A DNA stretch of 64,000 nt from Ralstonia sp. A12 (GTDB lineage Bacteria; Pseudomonadota; Gammaproteobacteria; Burkholderiales; Burkholderiaceae), in assembly GCF_000801955.1 (NCBI RefSeq), contig NZ_JSZO01000016.1, positions 124,001-188,000 on the forward strand, in the 5' to 3' direction. The position numbers were made by a program, and so were the translations under genes. Shown piece after piece: positions 53,381 to 61,655 of this stretch (position 1 is its first letter; each line of letters starts with the position of its first letter). The notes under the pieces were generated by a model, which saw nothing but the letters and a program-made list of their open reading frames with translations, made no database searches and was not told where the DNA came from.

Positions 53381-55042
53381 TCAACCATTACCAAAATAGA
53401 TTGTTCTGAATCTCGTTATACCCATGCCGTTACCAACTTTCATCAAGGAAACACCAGACCCATCATATTCATTTACCCCCATACTACCAAAGCCGGCAAC
53501 GCTATCGTGAACATACTCATCAAAAAGCTGCTCGATGTTCGCAGTAAGCTTTCCGATGTCGATTGAATCTATGACCTTATAGAGCTCCTGCGTCTTGACG
53601 TCATTATTCTGCTGCGATTCAAGACCTGCAGCCTTCATCATCTGGCGCTGTAGCTGGGCGGCCTTTCTGGGATCAAACCGGTCAGAGTCGACTGGCTCGG
53701 GGTATTGCAAACTCTTCAACCTTGCGAGCATTGTCTGCTCGGTCATTGCCAAGAAATTTTTGTCTTTGTTAGACGCCCGCCTATAGAAAACCCGACTCTT
53801 CAAGCTTGACCTGTATTTGTAGCGATAGGTGAAGAACAGCCCCATATGCTTACGGTGCATCTCCTCCACTGTTCCCGACCCCACGGCGGCATCCTTCAAG
53901 TACCCGTTAAACGCCGCAACAACTCGGCCCGACGGAGTAAAATCTCCTTGTTGACTAGGATCAAGTTGACCCCACACCAATAATGGAACGCCCGCTTTCA
54001 AAGCCTCCTTGTACATATTCACGCCAGGAATGATGGCCATCATCTCTGCTGGATCTGGCGAAATTCCCAAGGCATTTGGCGCATACCCCCCACCGACGTC
54101 AGAATGGGCGCCTGGATATACGACCTCTTTCACATTCGCGGGGTAGCTCTTCCCAATGCGCGCTGAGTCTGAAGGGAAACATGCTCTCACTTCATGCGCA
54201 GCTACGTAATGCACGCATTGTTCAATGGCAGGATGAACCTGCATATTGTTAGCCGCCCACGATTGATGCCCTTCGATGATTCCATTCCCGAAAAAATTTG
54301 CGACTCCAACTGATGCGACTGTATCGAATATTCCAAGAAACTGAATTCGAATTGGTATTCCGGCAAACAACCGACCGCCCCCCTTCTTCTCGCAGACCTC
54401 AAAGAGCCAGTTGCAGAATGCACGTGCCTCTGCCGACCCGCGAGAAAATCCGAAGACAGATAAATTAATCTGCTCAATATTTGGATTCTTGTTTTTCAAC
54501 GCCTCAGCCAATTTACTCTGCCAATAATGCAAAGCCATGCGCCTTTGCATGCCGGGCGAGCCAATGCTTGACAAATTATTCGAGATATTTACAGCCTGAG
54601 TCAGCGGGATTAGATCCCCCTTATTTACATAAAAATTCGGCGCATTTAGCAAGCGAGTGAATGCCCATATAATTCTATTTTCCCCATCCCACGCACCCAC
54701 ACTACCAAGTGTTCCACCATCATCTCCGATTTCCGGAAACGGAGTGCCTACACCTGGAATGTAATATGAAAAATACCCCTTTTCCGGATTCGCTCGATAT
54801 GCCCGAAACAATTTCACAACGTTCGTGTGCTTGCGCTTCTCCGCAGGCAACTCGGTGTAGTCCGCTGTCAGATTGTTCCCGGTGCCATCAAAGAAGATTC
54901 CAACAAAAAGTTGGCCAGAGCAGCTAGGCTTATAGTCCCGCGGAATTGTGCAGTTTAAAGCCTTGGCGCGCTGCATAGCCTCTTTGGCCGTCAACGAGCG
55001 TAGCCCGTCGCTTGGGAACAGATCAGGTGAAGTTGCACTCAT
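53381..55042 (-). CDS. T6SS phospholipase effector, Tle1 family (short form)
   Basis: A protein of 553 residues with the Tle1 catalytic set: LFVGIFFDGTGNN (about 45-57), VFGFSRGSAEAR (Ser200), LGIFDTVAS (Asp240) and VVYPGAHSDVGGGY (His313). It lacks the long C-terminal extension of the other copy. Base composition is clearly more AT-rich than the flanks (for example about 54450-54720), together with the two genes before it, which suggests a separate origin. It starts two bases after the DUF3304 stop. Delivered through the full VgrG of the same module. Confidence 0.87.
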   Translation of the reverse strand: MSATSPDLFPSDGLRSLTAKEAMQRAKALNCTIPRDYKPSCSGQLFVGIFFDGTGNNLTADYTELPAEKRKHTNVVKLFRAYRANPEKGYFSYYIPGVGTPFPEIGDDGGTLGSVGAWDGENRIIWAFTRLLNAPNFYVNKGDLIPLTQAVNISNNLSSIGSPGMQRRMALHYWQSKLAEALKNKNPNIEQINLSVFGFSRGSAEARAFCNWLFEVCEKKGGGRLFAGIPIRIQFLGIFDTVASVGVANFFGNGIIEGHQSWAANNMQVHPAIEQCVHYVAAHEVRACFPSDSARIGKSYPANVKEVVYPGAHSDVGGGYAPNALGISPDPAEMMAIIPGVNMYKEALKAGVPLLVWGQLDPSQQGDFTPSGRVVAAFNGYLKDAAVGSGTVEEMHRKHMGLFFTYRYKYRSSLKSRVFYRRASNKDKNFLAMTEQTMLARLKSLQYPEPVDSDRFDPRKAAQLQRQMMKAAGLESQQNNDVKTQELYKVIDSIDIGKLTANIEQLFDEYVHDSVAGFGSMGVNEYDGSGVSLMKVGNGMGITRFRTIYFGNG

Positions 55043-55044
55043 GG

Positions 55045-55485
55045 CTATTTACCAATTGTGGGGCTGGGATACGGGTAATCTGGGTGCCCAACAGCCTTCA
55101 TGGTGACGAGTACCTTGACATCGTCATTCGGAAAGAAGTGAACAGCAAAATGTCCAATATCCTGGTCGGAGTACGGTGGTATTTCCACCACTTTTTCCTT
55201 CCAAAAATCATTGGTCCTGTCGTCTTTGGTCCATTTAATCTTCACCGTCAGGCCAGGCTTCCATGTCTTGGGCAATCGAACACAGCAAACAAAACCGCCA
55301 TACCCGTGCGCCGCCGCATTCCCAATGTAGGCCCCATTAATGGTAAATGCCGCAATATATTCATCCGTGTAGTTATGCGCGAGCACTTCGGCGCTAAGCT
55401 TTTCGCTTCCCTGTGAGCATGCCGAGACTGCCAAGAGCAGGACGCCAACTAAAATTACTCCGATGGTACGTGGAAATTTTTTCAT
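55045..55485 (-). CDS. DUF3304 lipoprotein, probable immunity to the short Tle1
   Basis: A protein of 146 residues. Lipobox VSAC in LLLAVSACSQGS. Core AEVLAHNYTDEYIAAFTING, GYGGFVCCVRLPKTW, LTVKIKWTKDD and VHFFPNDDVKVLVT. It is closest to the orphan copy at 45146 (both have GG-FVCC), not to the pair at 49507/50150. Placed directly upstream of the short Tle1 gene with a two-base gap. Periplasmic membrane-attached protection is the known role of such partners; here inferred. Confidence 0.8.
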   Translation of the reverse strand: MKKFPRTIGVILVGVLLLAVSACSQGSEKLSAEVLAHNYTDEYIAAFTINGAYIGNAAAHGYGGFVCCVRLPKTWKPGLTVKIKWTKDDRTNDFWKEKVVEIPPYSDQDIGHFAVHFFPNDDVKVLVTMKAVGHPDYPYPSPTIGK

Positions 55486-55505
55486 TCAACAATCCTGTGT
55501 TTAGT

Positions 55506-56372
55506 CTATTCGATGAGGGCTTCCAACTCATGTATCAAATTCCCGCTCTTGTACTCTCGGACCACTAAAATTCTTAACAGCGCTTCGTCGCGTCGAAGAT
55601 CACAATTGCCGGCAAGCCGATAAATCATGAGCGCAACCACGTCAGGCATCGCGTCAACAAGATGCTCCTTAGCGAACTGACAAACCTCGGCCGCGTGGTG
55701 GTAGATGTCCGAAGTACCTTCCTTAGGGAGCAACTCAGGGATCTGCTTGACCACAATATCGATGATTGCATCTGGCATCGACAAGTCCAGCAACTTGCCG
55801 AGCAAAGCATCACTCAACGTAATTTCCTGCTCTGCTCGGATATTTTCTGGGGCAAGCGGGAGTTGCTCCAGTACACCTCGCCGGCCAACATACAGCCAAC
55901 TTGCGAGGCCAGCAGTAAGAAGCGCCCATCCACCAGAGGGCACAGTACTTGCCAATGCAGGCAAGCTGCGAGTATCCGCGAATCTCAGCAAGAAACTTTG
56001 CTCGTCATCCGTCTTCACCGACAAGCAACGCTGCCATCCGCTAGCAAGTTGGTCTGCCGAAAGATCGGTCGCAACGAAGCTGAGCATCGGGCGTCCTCGG
56101 CAATGCCTGCTGAGTCGGCGTACGGAAGCGTTTAGCGATTCATCCGCCACATCAAGCGGTAGTAGATAAGGTGACGCCCGATGCAAATCCCGAAAGTCGC
56201 CATCTTCCCCGTATAGCGCAACTCCCTGATCCGCCCAAGGAGGTGCGGGTCTGCCGTAATCGAAGGCTCCATCGACGAGCGCCATCCAGCGTTTGCCTGG
56301 GTGAACCTCTATTTCTTTGCGCAGGGTCTCGCAGAGGGATCGCGCATCACAGGGATCAACAGCAAAGTACAT
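55506..56372 (-). CDS. DUF4123 T6SS adaptor (Tap) protein 2
   Basis: A protein of 288 residues: MYFAVDP, RWMALVDGAFDYG, LYGEDGDFRDLHRASPYLLP and GRPMLSFVATD, then FLLRFADTRSLPAL, which is the same framework as the adaptor at 50722. It probably carries the short Tle1 to the VgrG spike. It lies 21 bases after the full VgrG gene. AT-richer than the VgrG gene, so the composition change begins at this point. Confidence 0.85.
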   Translation of the reverse strand: MYFAVDPCDARSLCETLRKEIEVHPGKRWMALVDGAFDYGRPAPPWADQGVALYGEDGDFRDLHRASPYLLPLDVADESLNASVRRLSRHCRGRPMLSFVATDLSADQLASGWQRCLSVKTDDEQSFLLRFADTRSLPALASTVPSGGWALLTAGLASWLYVGRRGVLEQLPLAPENIRAEQEITLSDALLGKLLDLSMPDAIIDIVVKQIPELLPKEGTSDIYHHAAEVCQFAKEHLVDAMPDVVALMIYRLAGNCDLRRDEALLRILVVREYKSGNLIHELEALIE

Positions 56373-56393
56373 CGTTTCTCTTCGAGATATCAG

Positions 56394-57757
56394 TCACACG
56401 CTGGCAACAGGTGTCCCTGATGACAACGCCTTCAACAAGCACTCAACGCAGACACTCTTCGGGAACACGGGCAACGGATAGTTACTGCTTGCCGGCCCCT
56501 GAAACTGCCGCTGCGCCGCCTTATACGTAATCGGCCCAGCACACTCCACGGTAATGTTCCCGCCCTCAATCGTGATCGACGCCCCACCCGCCGTGGCGAT
56601 ACGAATCCGCTTGGCCGCAGCAAAGTCCACGTTCATGTTGGCCGACACCAGCTTCAGATCCTGCTTGGCCATCAGCTTGAGCACGTCGTGCTGGGCCTGC
56701 ACGTCGATGTTGTCCTGCCCAGCGGTGAGTTGCAGCCCGATGTTGTTGTCGCCCGGCTTGGACAAACCCGCCGCTACGCCAATCGCCTGACCGGCGTGCA
56801 AACGTGCCTGTTTGCCGATGGCGAGGTTGGTGTCTTGCCCGCTGCCCAGGGCGATGCTCTCGCCGTTGGCGAGCTGCAGGTCTTGCCCCGCCACCATCAC
56901 GAGGCCAGCGCGGCCGGCAAGGTGCGCCATGGCTTCACCCTGCTGCGGCACTTTGCCTTGCGTGGCGGTGTTGCCGGCGCTGGCGTCTTGCTTGGCGGCG
57001 TCCAGCGCCTTGCCGTCGACCATGCCGGCTGCAGCCTTGGCTTGCTTGCCGAGTGGCGCGTCGTCGTCCTTAGCAGTCGCCAGCGCGGTGGTCTGGTGCG
57101 TAACCGCGCCCTGCCCCAGCGATGCGGTCAGTGACTTGGCCTGCTTGATCAGCGCGATACCCGCTGCGTTGTCACCGGTGGGCACCGCCTTGCCGCTAGA
57201 GGCGTCACGATAGGTGGTCAGCAACAAGCCCGCCTGACCGCGCACGGCTGCGTGCCCGTCGGTACGCAACTCGAAGCCCTGGCCGCGGAAGCTGCCGCGC
57301 CGGTTGTCTTGTTGATGAACGAGGTGGCCGAGATTGAGCTGACTGTGCTGCTGCGTGGTGCCGAGTTGCGTGCGTAGCTGGCCGTCGCTGTCGTCAAACA
57401 CGAGCTGGTTGTAGCCGCTGCCGCCATGTTCGGCGCTCTTGAAGCCGGTGTGCGCGGCGGCGTTGCGGTGGCCTTCTGCTTCAGTGCCCATGCCGTGCCA
57501 CGCGGGGCTATGGCCCCCGGCCACGTTGCCTTGTGCACTGGCGGCGCTGTCACTGCCCTGCTTGTAGAGCGCGGTGCCGTCGCTCTGGCCGGAGGCACCC
57601 TGCCCGCCCGGCGTGGGCGCGACGCCGGCTTCGCCCTGCCCGTTGTACAGCGCGCCAATTACGACGGGCTGGTCGATGTCGTCTTCGCTGAACTTGACCA
57701 ACACTTCCTGGCCGATGCGCGGCAGCCACTGCCAGCCCATGCCCGAGCCCGCCTGGC
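56394..57757 (-). repeat. Duplicated vgrG 3' segment (copy at 51652-53011)
   Basis: The two segments are nearly identical at base level through the needle part and diverge in the final ~100 bases, next to the adaptor genes. They are direct repeats on the same strand 4.7 kb apart, so homologous recombination between them could delete or exchange the whole DUF4123-DUF3304-Tle1 cassette in between. Confidence 0.85.
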
Positions 57758-59279
57758 GCTGCGCTACGCGCACCCAGCGGGTGCTGCGGTCGTCAGCGCG
57801 CTCGCCCTGTTGCCAGGGGAAACGGACGCGGATTTCGCCCGCGGGGGTTGCGTGGTGTTCGCCATCGCCACCGGCTTGCGTCTGGCCGTCGGGGCCGACC
57901 ACGATGGCGCTGTGCACGCCTTGCGCGGTGGGCGCGGAGTACAGGCGGCCGGTGTCGGGCTCAGTCACGGCTGGGCGCCAGGGGCGGCGGGCATCGCTGG
58001 CGCGAAACACGCCGACATAGCCATGCTTGCGTGCGGCGGCCAACAGTTCGCCAGTGGGCGTCAAACGCTCGACGGGCTCGTCCGCCTCTTGGAAACCAAA
58101 AACGCCGGGGCCGGATTCCGGCGCGTCAGGCGGCGTATCAAACAGGAGCGAAGCGTCCAGCCCGCCCAACCGCTGGCCCAGCGCAAGATGCGTGTCAGCC
58201 GTCAGATTGTTGATGCCGCAGTGCTCCACCAGATCCATCAGCAGCGGATACGGCGCGCTGGCATCGGCATTGCCGTCTTGCGGCAGATGCGGGCAGTCGC
58301 GCAACTGCAGGCGGGTGCCACTGCGCAGCGTGCGCACCGTGCCACGGCCGGAGAACAGCAGCGCACGCGCTTCCAGGCTTTCCATGACTTGCTCGGCAAC
58401 GCGCTGTGCGTTGGCAGCATCGGGCGCCAGCGATGGGCTGATCGACAGATAGGCGTCAGGGCTGCCCGATACGGCACCAGCGCGCGCCGGCGCATGGCCA
58501 CGCACGCTGTTCTTGCCTTCCGGGTCCCAAGCCGCCACGGCCACGCCACCGACCGTGGTACGGCTGTGGCAGGCGATTTGCTGGATGGCGTCGCTTTCTT
58601 CCTGGCTGTGTGCGCGGTGGTAACGAATACCGCCGTCGGCAGCGGATTCCGCATCTTCAGCCAGTTGCGTGCTGTCGGCAAAGATCACCAGCGTGTGGCC
58701 GCCGTGCGCCTGTTCATCTTCCACCGTGGTAAAGCCGAGCCCCGCCTCGGCCAGCAGGCGCGTGATGAAGTGGTAGTCGGTCTCACGAAACTGCGCGATA
58801 TGGCTGCGCGTGCCGAAGTCGTTCATGCGTGCCTCGGCGCCGGCGGCATAGCGCCATGACGCGTACGGCGCATACGGGTTCAGCATCTGCTCGACGATGT
58901 CCGCCAGCGTCCGGTTCTGGAACACCTGGCTGTGGCGCTGTTGCGTCGCCAGCCAGAACCAGGGCACGATGGTCAGGCGATAGCGCGTGAGGCTGCCATC
59001 CGCACCGAGCTTCTCAGCTAGGCGGATGAGCCCGGTACGCTTGGCTTGCGTGCCGTTGGCCAAGGTCGTGACCAATGTCACGCGTTGGCCAAGCAAGGAT
59101 TTAAGTGCGATGCGTGCGTTGGCGCTCACCGCCACCACGCGCCACTCGAAGAGCTCGGAAAGCGCCTCGCGGCCGAGCCACGCTTCCACCGCCAGGTCGG
59201 CCAGCGGGCCTTCGCCTTCCAGGGCATACAAACGATGCGCTGGAGCAAAGAGGTTCTGGAGAAGGGTCGTTACGTCCAT
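56394..59279 (-). CDS. vgrG: T6SS spike protein VgrG
   Basis: A protein of 961 residues, full length. The N-terminal part carries the phage gp27/gp44-like domains (LAVEAWLGREALSELFEWRV, GLIRLAEKLGADG, RETDYHFITRLLAEAGL), followed by the gp5 OB-fold region (RVRFPWQQGERADDRSTRWV; GMGWQWLPRIGQEVLVKF; DQPVVIGALYN). A long needle/DUF2345-like extension follows (about 600-930; GQDLQLANGESIALGSGQD, DVLKLMAKQDLKL), and a cysteine pair SVCVECLLKA ends it. VgrG trimers tip the Hcp tube and carry effectors through adaptors. Its 3' ~1360 bases are duplicated at 51652-53011. Confidence 0.95.
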   Translation of the reverse strand: MDVTTLLQNLFAPAHRLYALEGEGPLADLAVEAWLGREALSELFEWRVVAVSANARIALKSLLGQRVTLVTTLANGTQAKRTGLIRLAEKLGADGSLTRYRLTIVPWFWLATQQRHSQVFQNRTLADIVEQMLNPYAPYASWRYAAGAEARMNDFGTRSHIAQFRETDYHFITRLLAEAGLGFTTVEDEQAHGGHTLVIFADSTQLAEDAESAADGGIRYHRAHSQEESDAIQQIACHSRTTVGGVAVAAWDPEGKNSVRGHAPARAGAVSGSPDAYLSISPSLAPDAANAQRVAEQVMESLEARALLFSGRGTVRTLRSGTRLQLRDCPHLPQDGNADASAPYPLLMDLVEHCGINNLTADTHLALGQRLGGLDASLLFDTPPDAPESGPGVFGFQEADEPVERLTPTGELLAAARKHGYVGVFRASDARRPWRPAVTEPDTGRLYSAPTAQGVHSAIVVGPDGQTQAGGDGEHHATPAGEIRVRFPWQQGERADDRSTRWVRVAQRQAGSGMGWQWLPRIGQEVLVKFSEDDIDQPVVIGALYNGQGEAGVAPTPGGQGASGQSDGTALYKQGSDSAASAQGNVAGGHSPAWHGMGTEAEGHRNAAAHTGFKSAEHGGSGYNQLVFDDSDGQLRTQLGTTQQHSQLNLGHLVHQQDNRRGSFRGQGFELRTDGHAAVRGQAGLLLTTYRDASSGKAVPTGDNAAGIALIKQAKSLTASLGQGAVTHQTTALATAKDDDAPLGKQAKAAAGMVDGKALDAAKQDASAGNTATQGKVPQQGEAMAHLAGRAGLVMVAGQDLQLANGESIALGSGQDTNLAIGKQARLHAGQAIGVAAGLSKPGDNNIGLQLTAGQDNIDVQAQHDVLKLMAKQDLKLVSANMNVDFAAAKRIRIATAGGASITIEGGNITVECAGPITYKAAQRQFQGPASSNYPLPVFPKSVCVECLLKALSSGTPVASV

Positions 59280-59401
59280 TCGCTGTCCGATACTGCAACG
59301 ACGGGCGCATCACGTGAGAAACGATGACGTGAAGCCGGCGCGCATGCATTGTGTGGGCGGCGCATTGTCCCGCATTGCGCCAGCCGCCTGATTAACGCCC
59401 G

Positions 59402-59425
59402 ACAACAAAAACATCGCCCGGCGAT
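59402..59425 (-). terminator. Weak candidate terminator after the DADLLA-tail membrane protein
   Basis: On the minus strand ATCGC and GCGAT (59413-59425) enclose a three-base loop and are followed by GTTTTTGTTGT. The stem is short, so strength is doubtful. It lies about 30 bases after the gene at 59452. Confidence 0.35.
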
Positions 59426-59451
59426 TGCCCTTCCGGACATCCACCGAGCGG

Positions 59452-60192
59452 CTATTTCCCCTTGTAACTGGGTTGATTGGCCGGTTGATTGGCGTTTTGC
59501 GGCGCAAGCAATGCCGCCAGCAAATCGGCATCTGGGTCATCCGGCGCCAATCCGCCTTTACGGTTCTTGGCTTTTGTCGCTGTTTGCGGCTTCGCCTTTG
59601 TAATTTGCGCCGTCTTGACCGATGTGTTGGTTGATTTTGCAACCAGCTTGGCGGTTTCCGCCTTGGCTTGCGGCGTGTCGCCCGATTTGGCCGTCACGGC
59701 TTGCTGCACCGTGGTCGAGGTATGGGCATCCTTCGCTGCGGCATCGGCAGTTGCCTTGGCGGTTTGCTCGTCCTTGCCCGGCTTGTCGAGCGCGTGTTCG
59801 TCGCTTGGTGCCACGTTGACGATGGTGGCCGCGGGGGCTACGGCACTCTCACTGGCAACCGCTGCAGGCGTGGCCGCCGTAGCCCGCGCGGGCTCGGCTG
59901 CGGCCTGCTGTGCGGTTGCAGGCGTGGCAGGCGTCGCGTGTTCGGCCACTTGCGGTGCACTCTGATCGCCCGACGGGTTCAGCACGATCCAGGCCCCGAC
60001 ACCCGCCAACAGCACGGCAACGACTGCCGCAATGCCATAGCGGTGCCCCGAACTCTTGGGCGGCTTGCCACCCGCGCCAACCCGGCCTTCCAGGCTGGCG
60101 AGGATGCGTGTATGGCCGGCCTCATCGGTCTCGGATTGGGAATTGAAGAGCGTAGGAGGCCCTTCTTTTTTCAAATCGCCGTTATTACTCAT
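59452..60192 (-). CDS. Single-pass membrane protein with Ala-rich periplasmic part and DADLLA tail
   Basis: A protein of 246 residues from the ATG at 60192 (a GTG one codon earlier is possible). Cytoplasmic start of about 50 residues, one helix (YGIAAVVAVLLAGVGAWIVL, about 53-72), then a low-complexity Ala/Thr/Lys region of about 140 residues and the tail DDPDADLLAALLAPQNANQP. The tail is shared with the exported proteins at 46314 and 53012. It lies upstream of vgrG and is divergent from the TagX-TssM operon. TonB- or TolA-like in shape; function not recognised. Confidence 0.6.
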   Translation of the reverse strand: MSNNGDLKKEGPPTLFNSQSETDEAGHTRILASLEGRVGAGGKPPKSSGHRYGIAAVVAVLLAGVGAWIVLNPSGDQSAPQVAEHATPATPATAQQAAAEPARATAATPAAVASESAVAPAATIVNVAPSDEHALDKPGKDEQTAKATADAAAKDAHTSTTVQQAVTAKSGDTPQAKAETAKLVAKSTNTSVKTAQITKAKPQTATKAKNRKGGLAPDDPDADLLAALLAPQNANQPANQPSYKGK

Positions 60193-60481
60193 CACGGGTC
60201 CAGAATTGAAATAGAATGCGCGGCGAGCGTATGCGTATCAAAAACAACGTCCGAGCATCAGGTACAACAAAACATGCCGATTCCGGTTGTGGCTGCTGAT
60301 TCTAAGTCTGGCCTAGCTGAAAGACAAATGCTTAGGAAAGACAAGCGCTTTCTTTATCGTTTGTTAATAAAACAAAGCCTGAAATCGGCTGAATCTTTAT
60401 CGTTTCATAATATTTTCCGTCTGTGAATACAGATATTAATCAGGCTAAATTGACGTAGACGCCTACGCTCCGCAAGTCGGT

Positions 60482-61342
60482 ATGGTTTTCGTTGTTCTTG
60501 CTCTCTACTTCGTCGCCATGGTGGTGGTGGCTGCGGTGCTGCTGTTGCCGTCGGTTCGGCAGCGCTGCGCTGCGGTCGTGCGCACGCAGTGGCAACGCCT
60601 GAGCGCCGGTGCGGCCGTGGTCGGAACCCGCTCGGCGGGGTCGCTGCGCGGGTCGGTGGACAGTGCTGCGTCGAATGCGTCTGCGTTCAAGCGTTTTGTG
60701 GCGCGCCGCAAATTGCTATTGCTGGGGGCGCTGGGTGTGCTGTCGGTGCCACCCATCGTGGCGCTGGCGTTGCGCGAGCAGCAGTCGTTCGAGTTTGACG
60801 ATGACCAGGTGCGCGAGCCGGACCCGCACATCTCTGCGCTGCTCAACGGTGAACGGCTCATCCCGCCGCCACCGTTGCCGCCCGAGGTGTTCACCACGCG
60901 CGAGGTCGAATTGATCCGCCCGGCCATCCGCGATGCGAGCCGCGACTGGAACCTGCTCGACGCCGATTTCCGCCAGCGTCTGCTGCTCGTCTACAAGATC
61001 ATGCGCGACGAACACGGTTACGAGATGGCGCTGCTCGAAGGCTTCCGCAGCCCCGATCGGCAAGCCAAGCTGGCGGCAATGGGCAGCAACGTCACGCAGG
61101 CTGGGGCGTATCAGAGCTACCACCAGTACGGCCTGGCAGCAGATAGCGCGTTCTTCCGCGAGGGCAAGCTGGTGATCAGCGAGAAAGACCCGTGGGCGAT
61201 GCGCGGCTACGAGTTGTATGGGCAAACGGCGGAGTCGGTTGGCCTCGTGTGGGGCGGCCGCTGGAAGATGATGGACCTGGGCCACGTGGAGCTGCGCCGC
61301 AAGGGCGTACTCGGCAAACGCCCCGACGCGGCAAGCCAATGA
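60482..61342 (+). CDS. tagX: TagX-like M15 peptidase of the T6SS
   Basis: A protein of 286 residues. Two membrane segments (about 2-23 and 78-97) precede a periplasmic D-Ala/L,D-type peptidase domain. The zinc ligands of the M15 fold are visible: YHQYGLAADSAFF (His214, Asp221) and LGHVEL (His268), with MALLEGFRSPDRQ in front. TagX proteins cut peptidoglycan so the T6SS envelope complex can pass the wall. First gene of the plus-strand structural operon, after a 286-base AT-rich divergent region (60196-60481) with no gene in it. Confidence 0.85.
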   Translation: MVFVVLALYFVAMVVVAAVLLLPSVRQRCAAVVRTQWQRLSAGAAVVGTRSAGSLRGSVDSAASNASAFKRFVARRKLLLLGALGVLSVPPIVALALREQQSFEFDDDQVREPDPHISALLNGERLIPPPPLPPEVFTTREVELIRPAIRDASRDWNLLDADFRQRLLLVYKIMRDEHGYEMALLEGFRSPDRQAKLAAMGSNVTQAGAYQSYHQYGLAADSAFFREGKLVISEKDPWAMRGYELYGQTAESVGLVWGGRWKMMDLGHVELRRKGVLGKRPDAASQ

Positions 61343-61378
61343 CGAATCGATGAATCGAATGAATACGGGGAGCAAGCA

Positions 61379-61648
61379 ATGACACGTCCCTTCATCCTGC
61401 TGGGTGACAAGACGGACCACGGCGGTGTGGTGATCAGTGCGTCGGGCAATACGTCCACAGGCGGCAAGGGCATCGCCTGCGTGGGCGACAAGGTCACCTG
61501 CCCCAAGCAGGGCCATGGCGGCACCACCGTCATCGTCACCGGAGACCCGAACGTCATCATCGACGGCAAGCAGGCCGCGCGCCACGGCGACAAAACCGCC
61601 TGCGGCGCCACGCTCCTGTCCAGCCAGGGCAACACGGGCAGCATCTGA
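61379..61648 (+). CDS. PAAR-domain T6SS spike-tip protein
   Basis: A protein of 89 residues. PAAR proteins form a sharp cone on the VgrG spike with a metal at the tip. The metal ligands are suggested by CVGDKVTCPKQGHGG and ARHGDKTACGATL (His and Cys residues), with the repeated GD--- turns of the family (LLGDKTDHGG, VTGDPNVIIDGK). Typical short, effector-free PAAR. 36 bases after TagX. Confidence 0.93.
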   Translation: MTRPFILLGDKTDHGGVVISASGNTSTGGKGIACVGDKVTCPKQGHGGTTVIVTGDPNVIIDGKQAARHGDKTACGATLLSSQGNTGSI

Positions 61649-61655
61649 CAACGAC

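Noticed and set aside
60421-60432. CTGT-GAAT-ACAG, possible LexA box before tagX
   Set aside because: LexA boxes need an eight-base spacer between CTGT and ACAG; here it is four.
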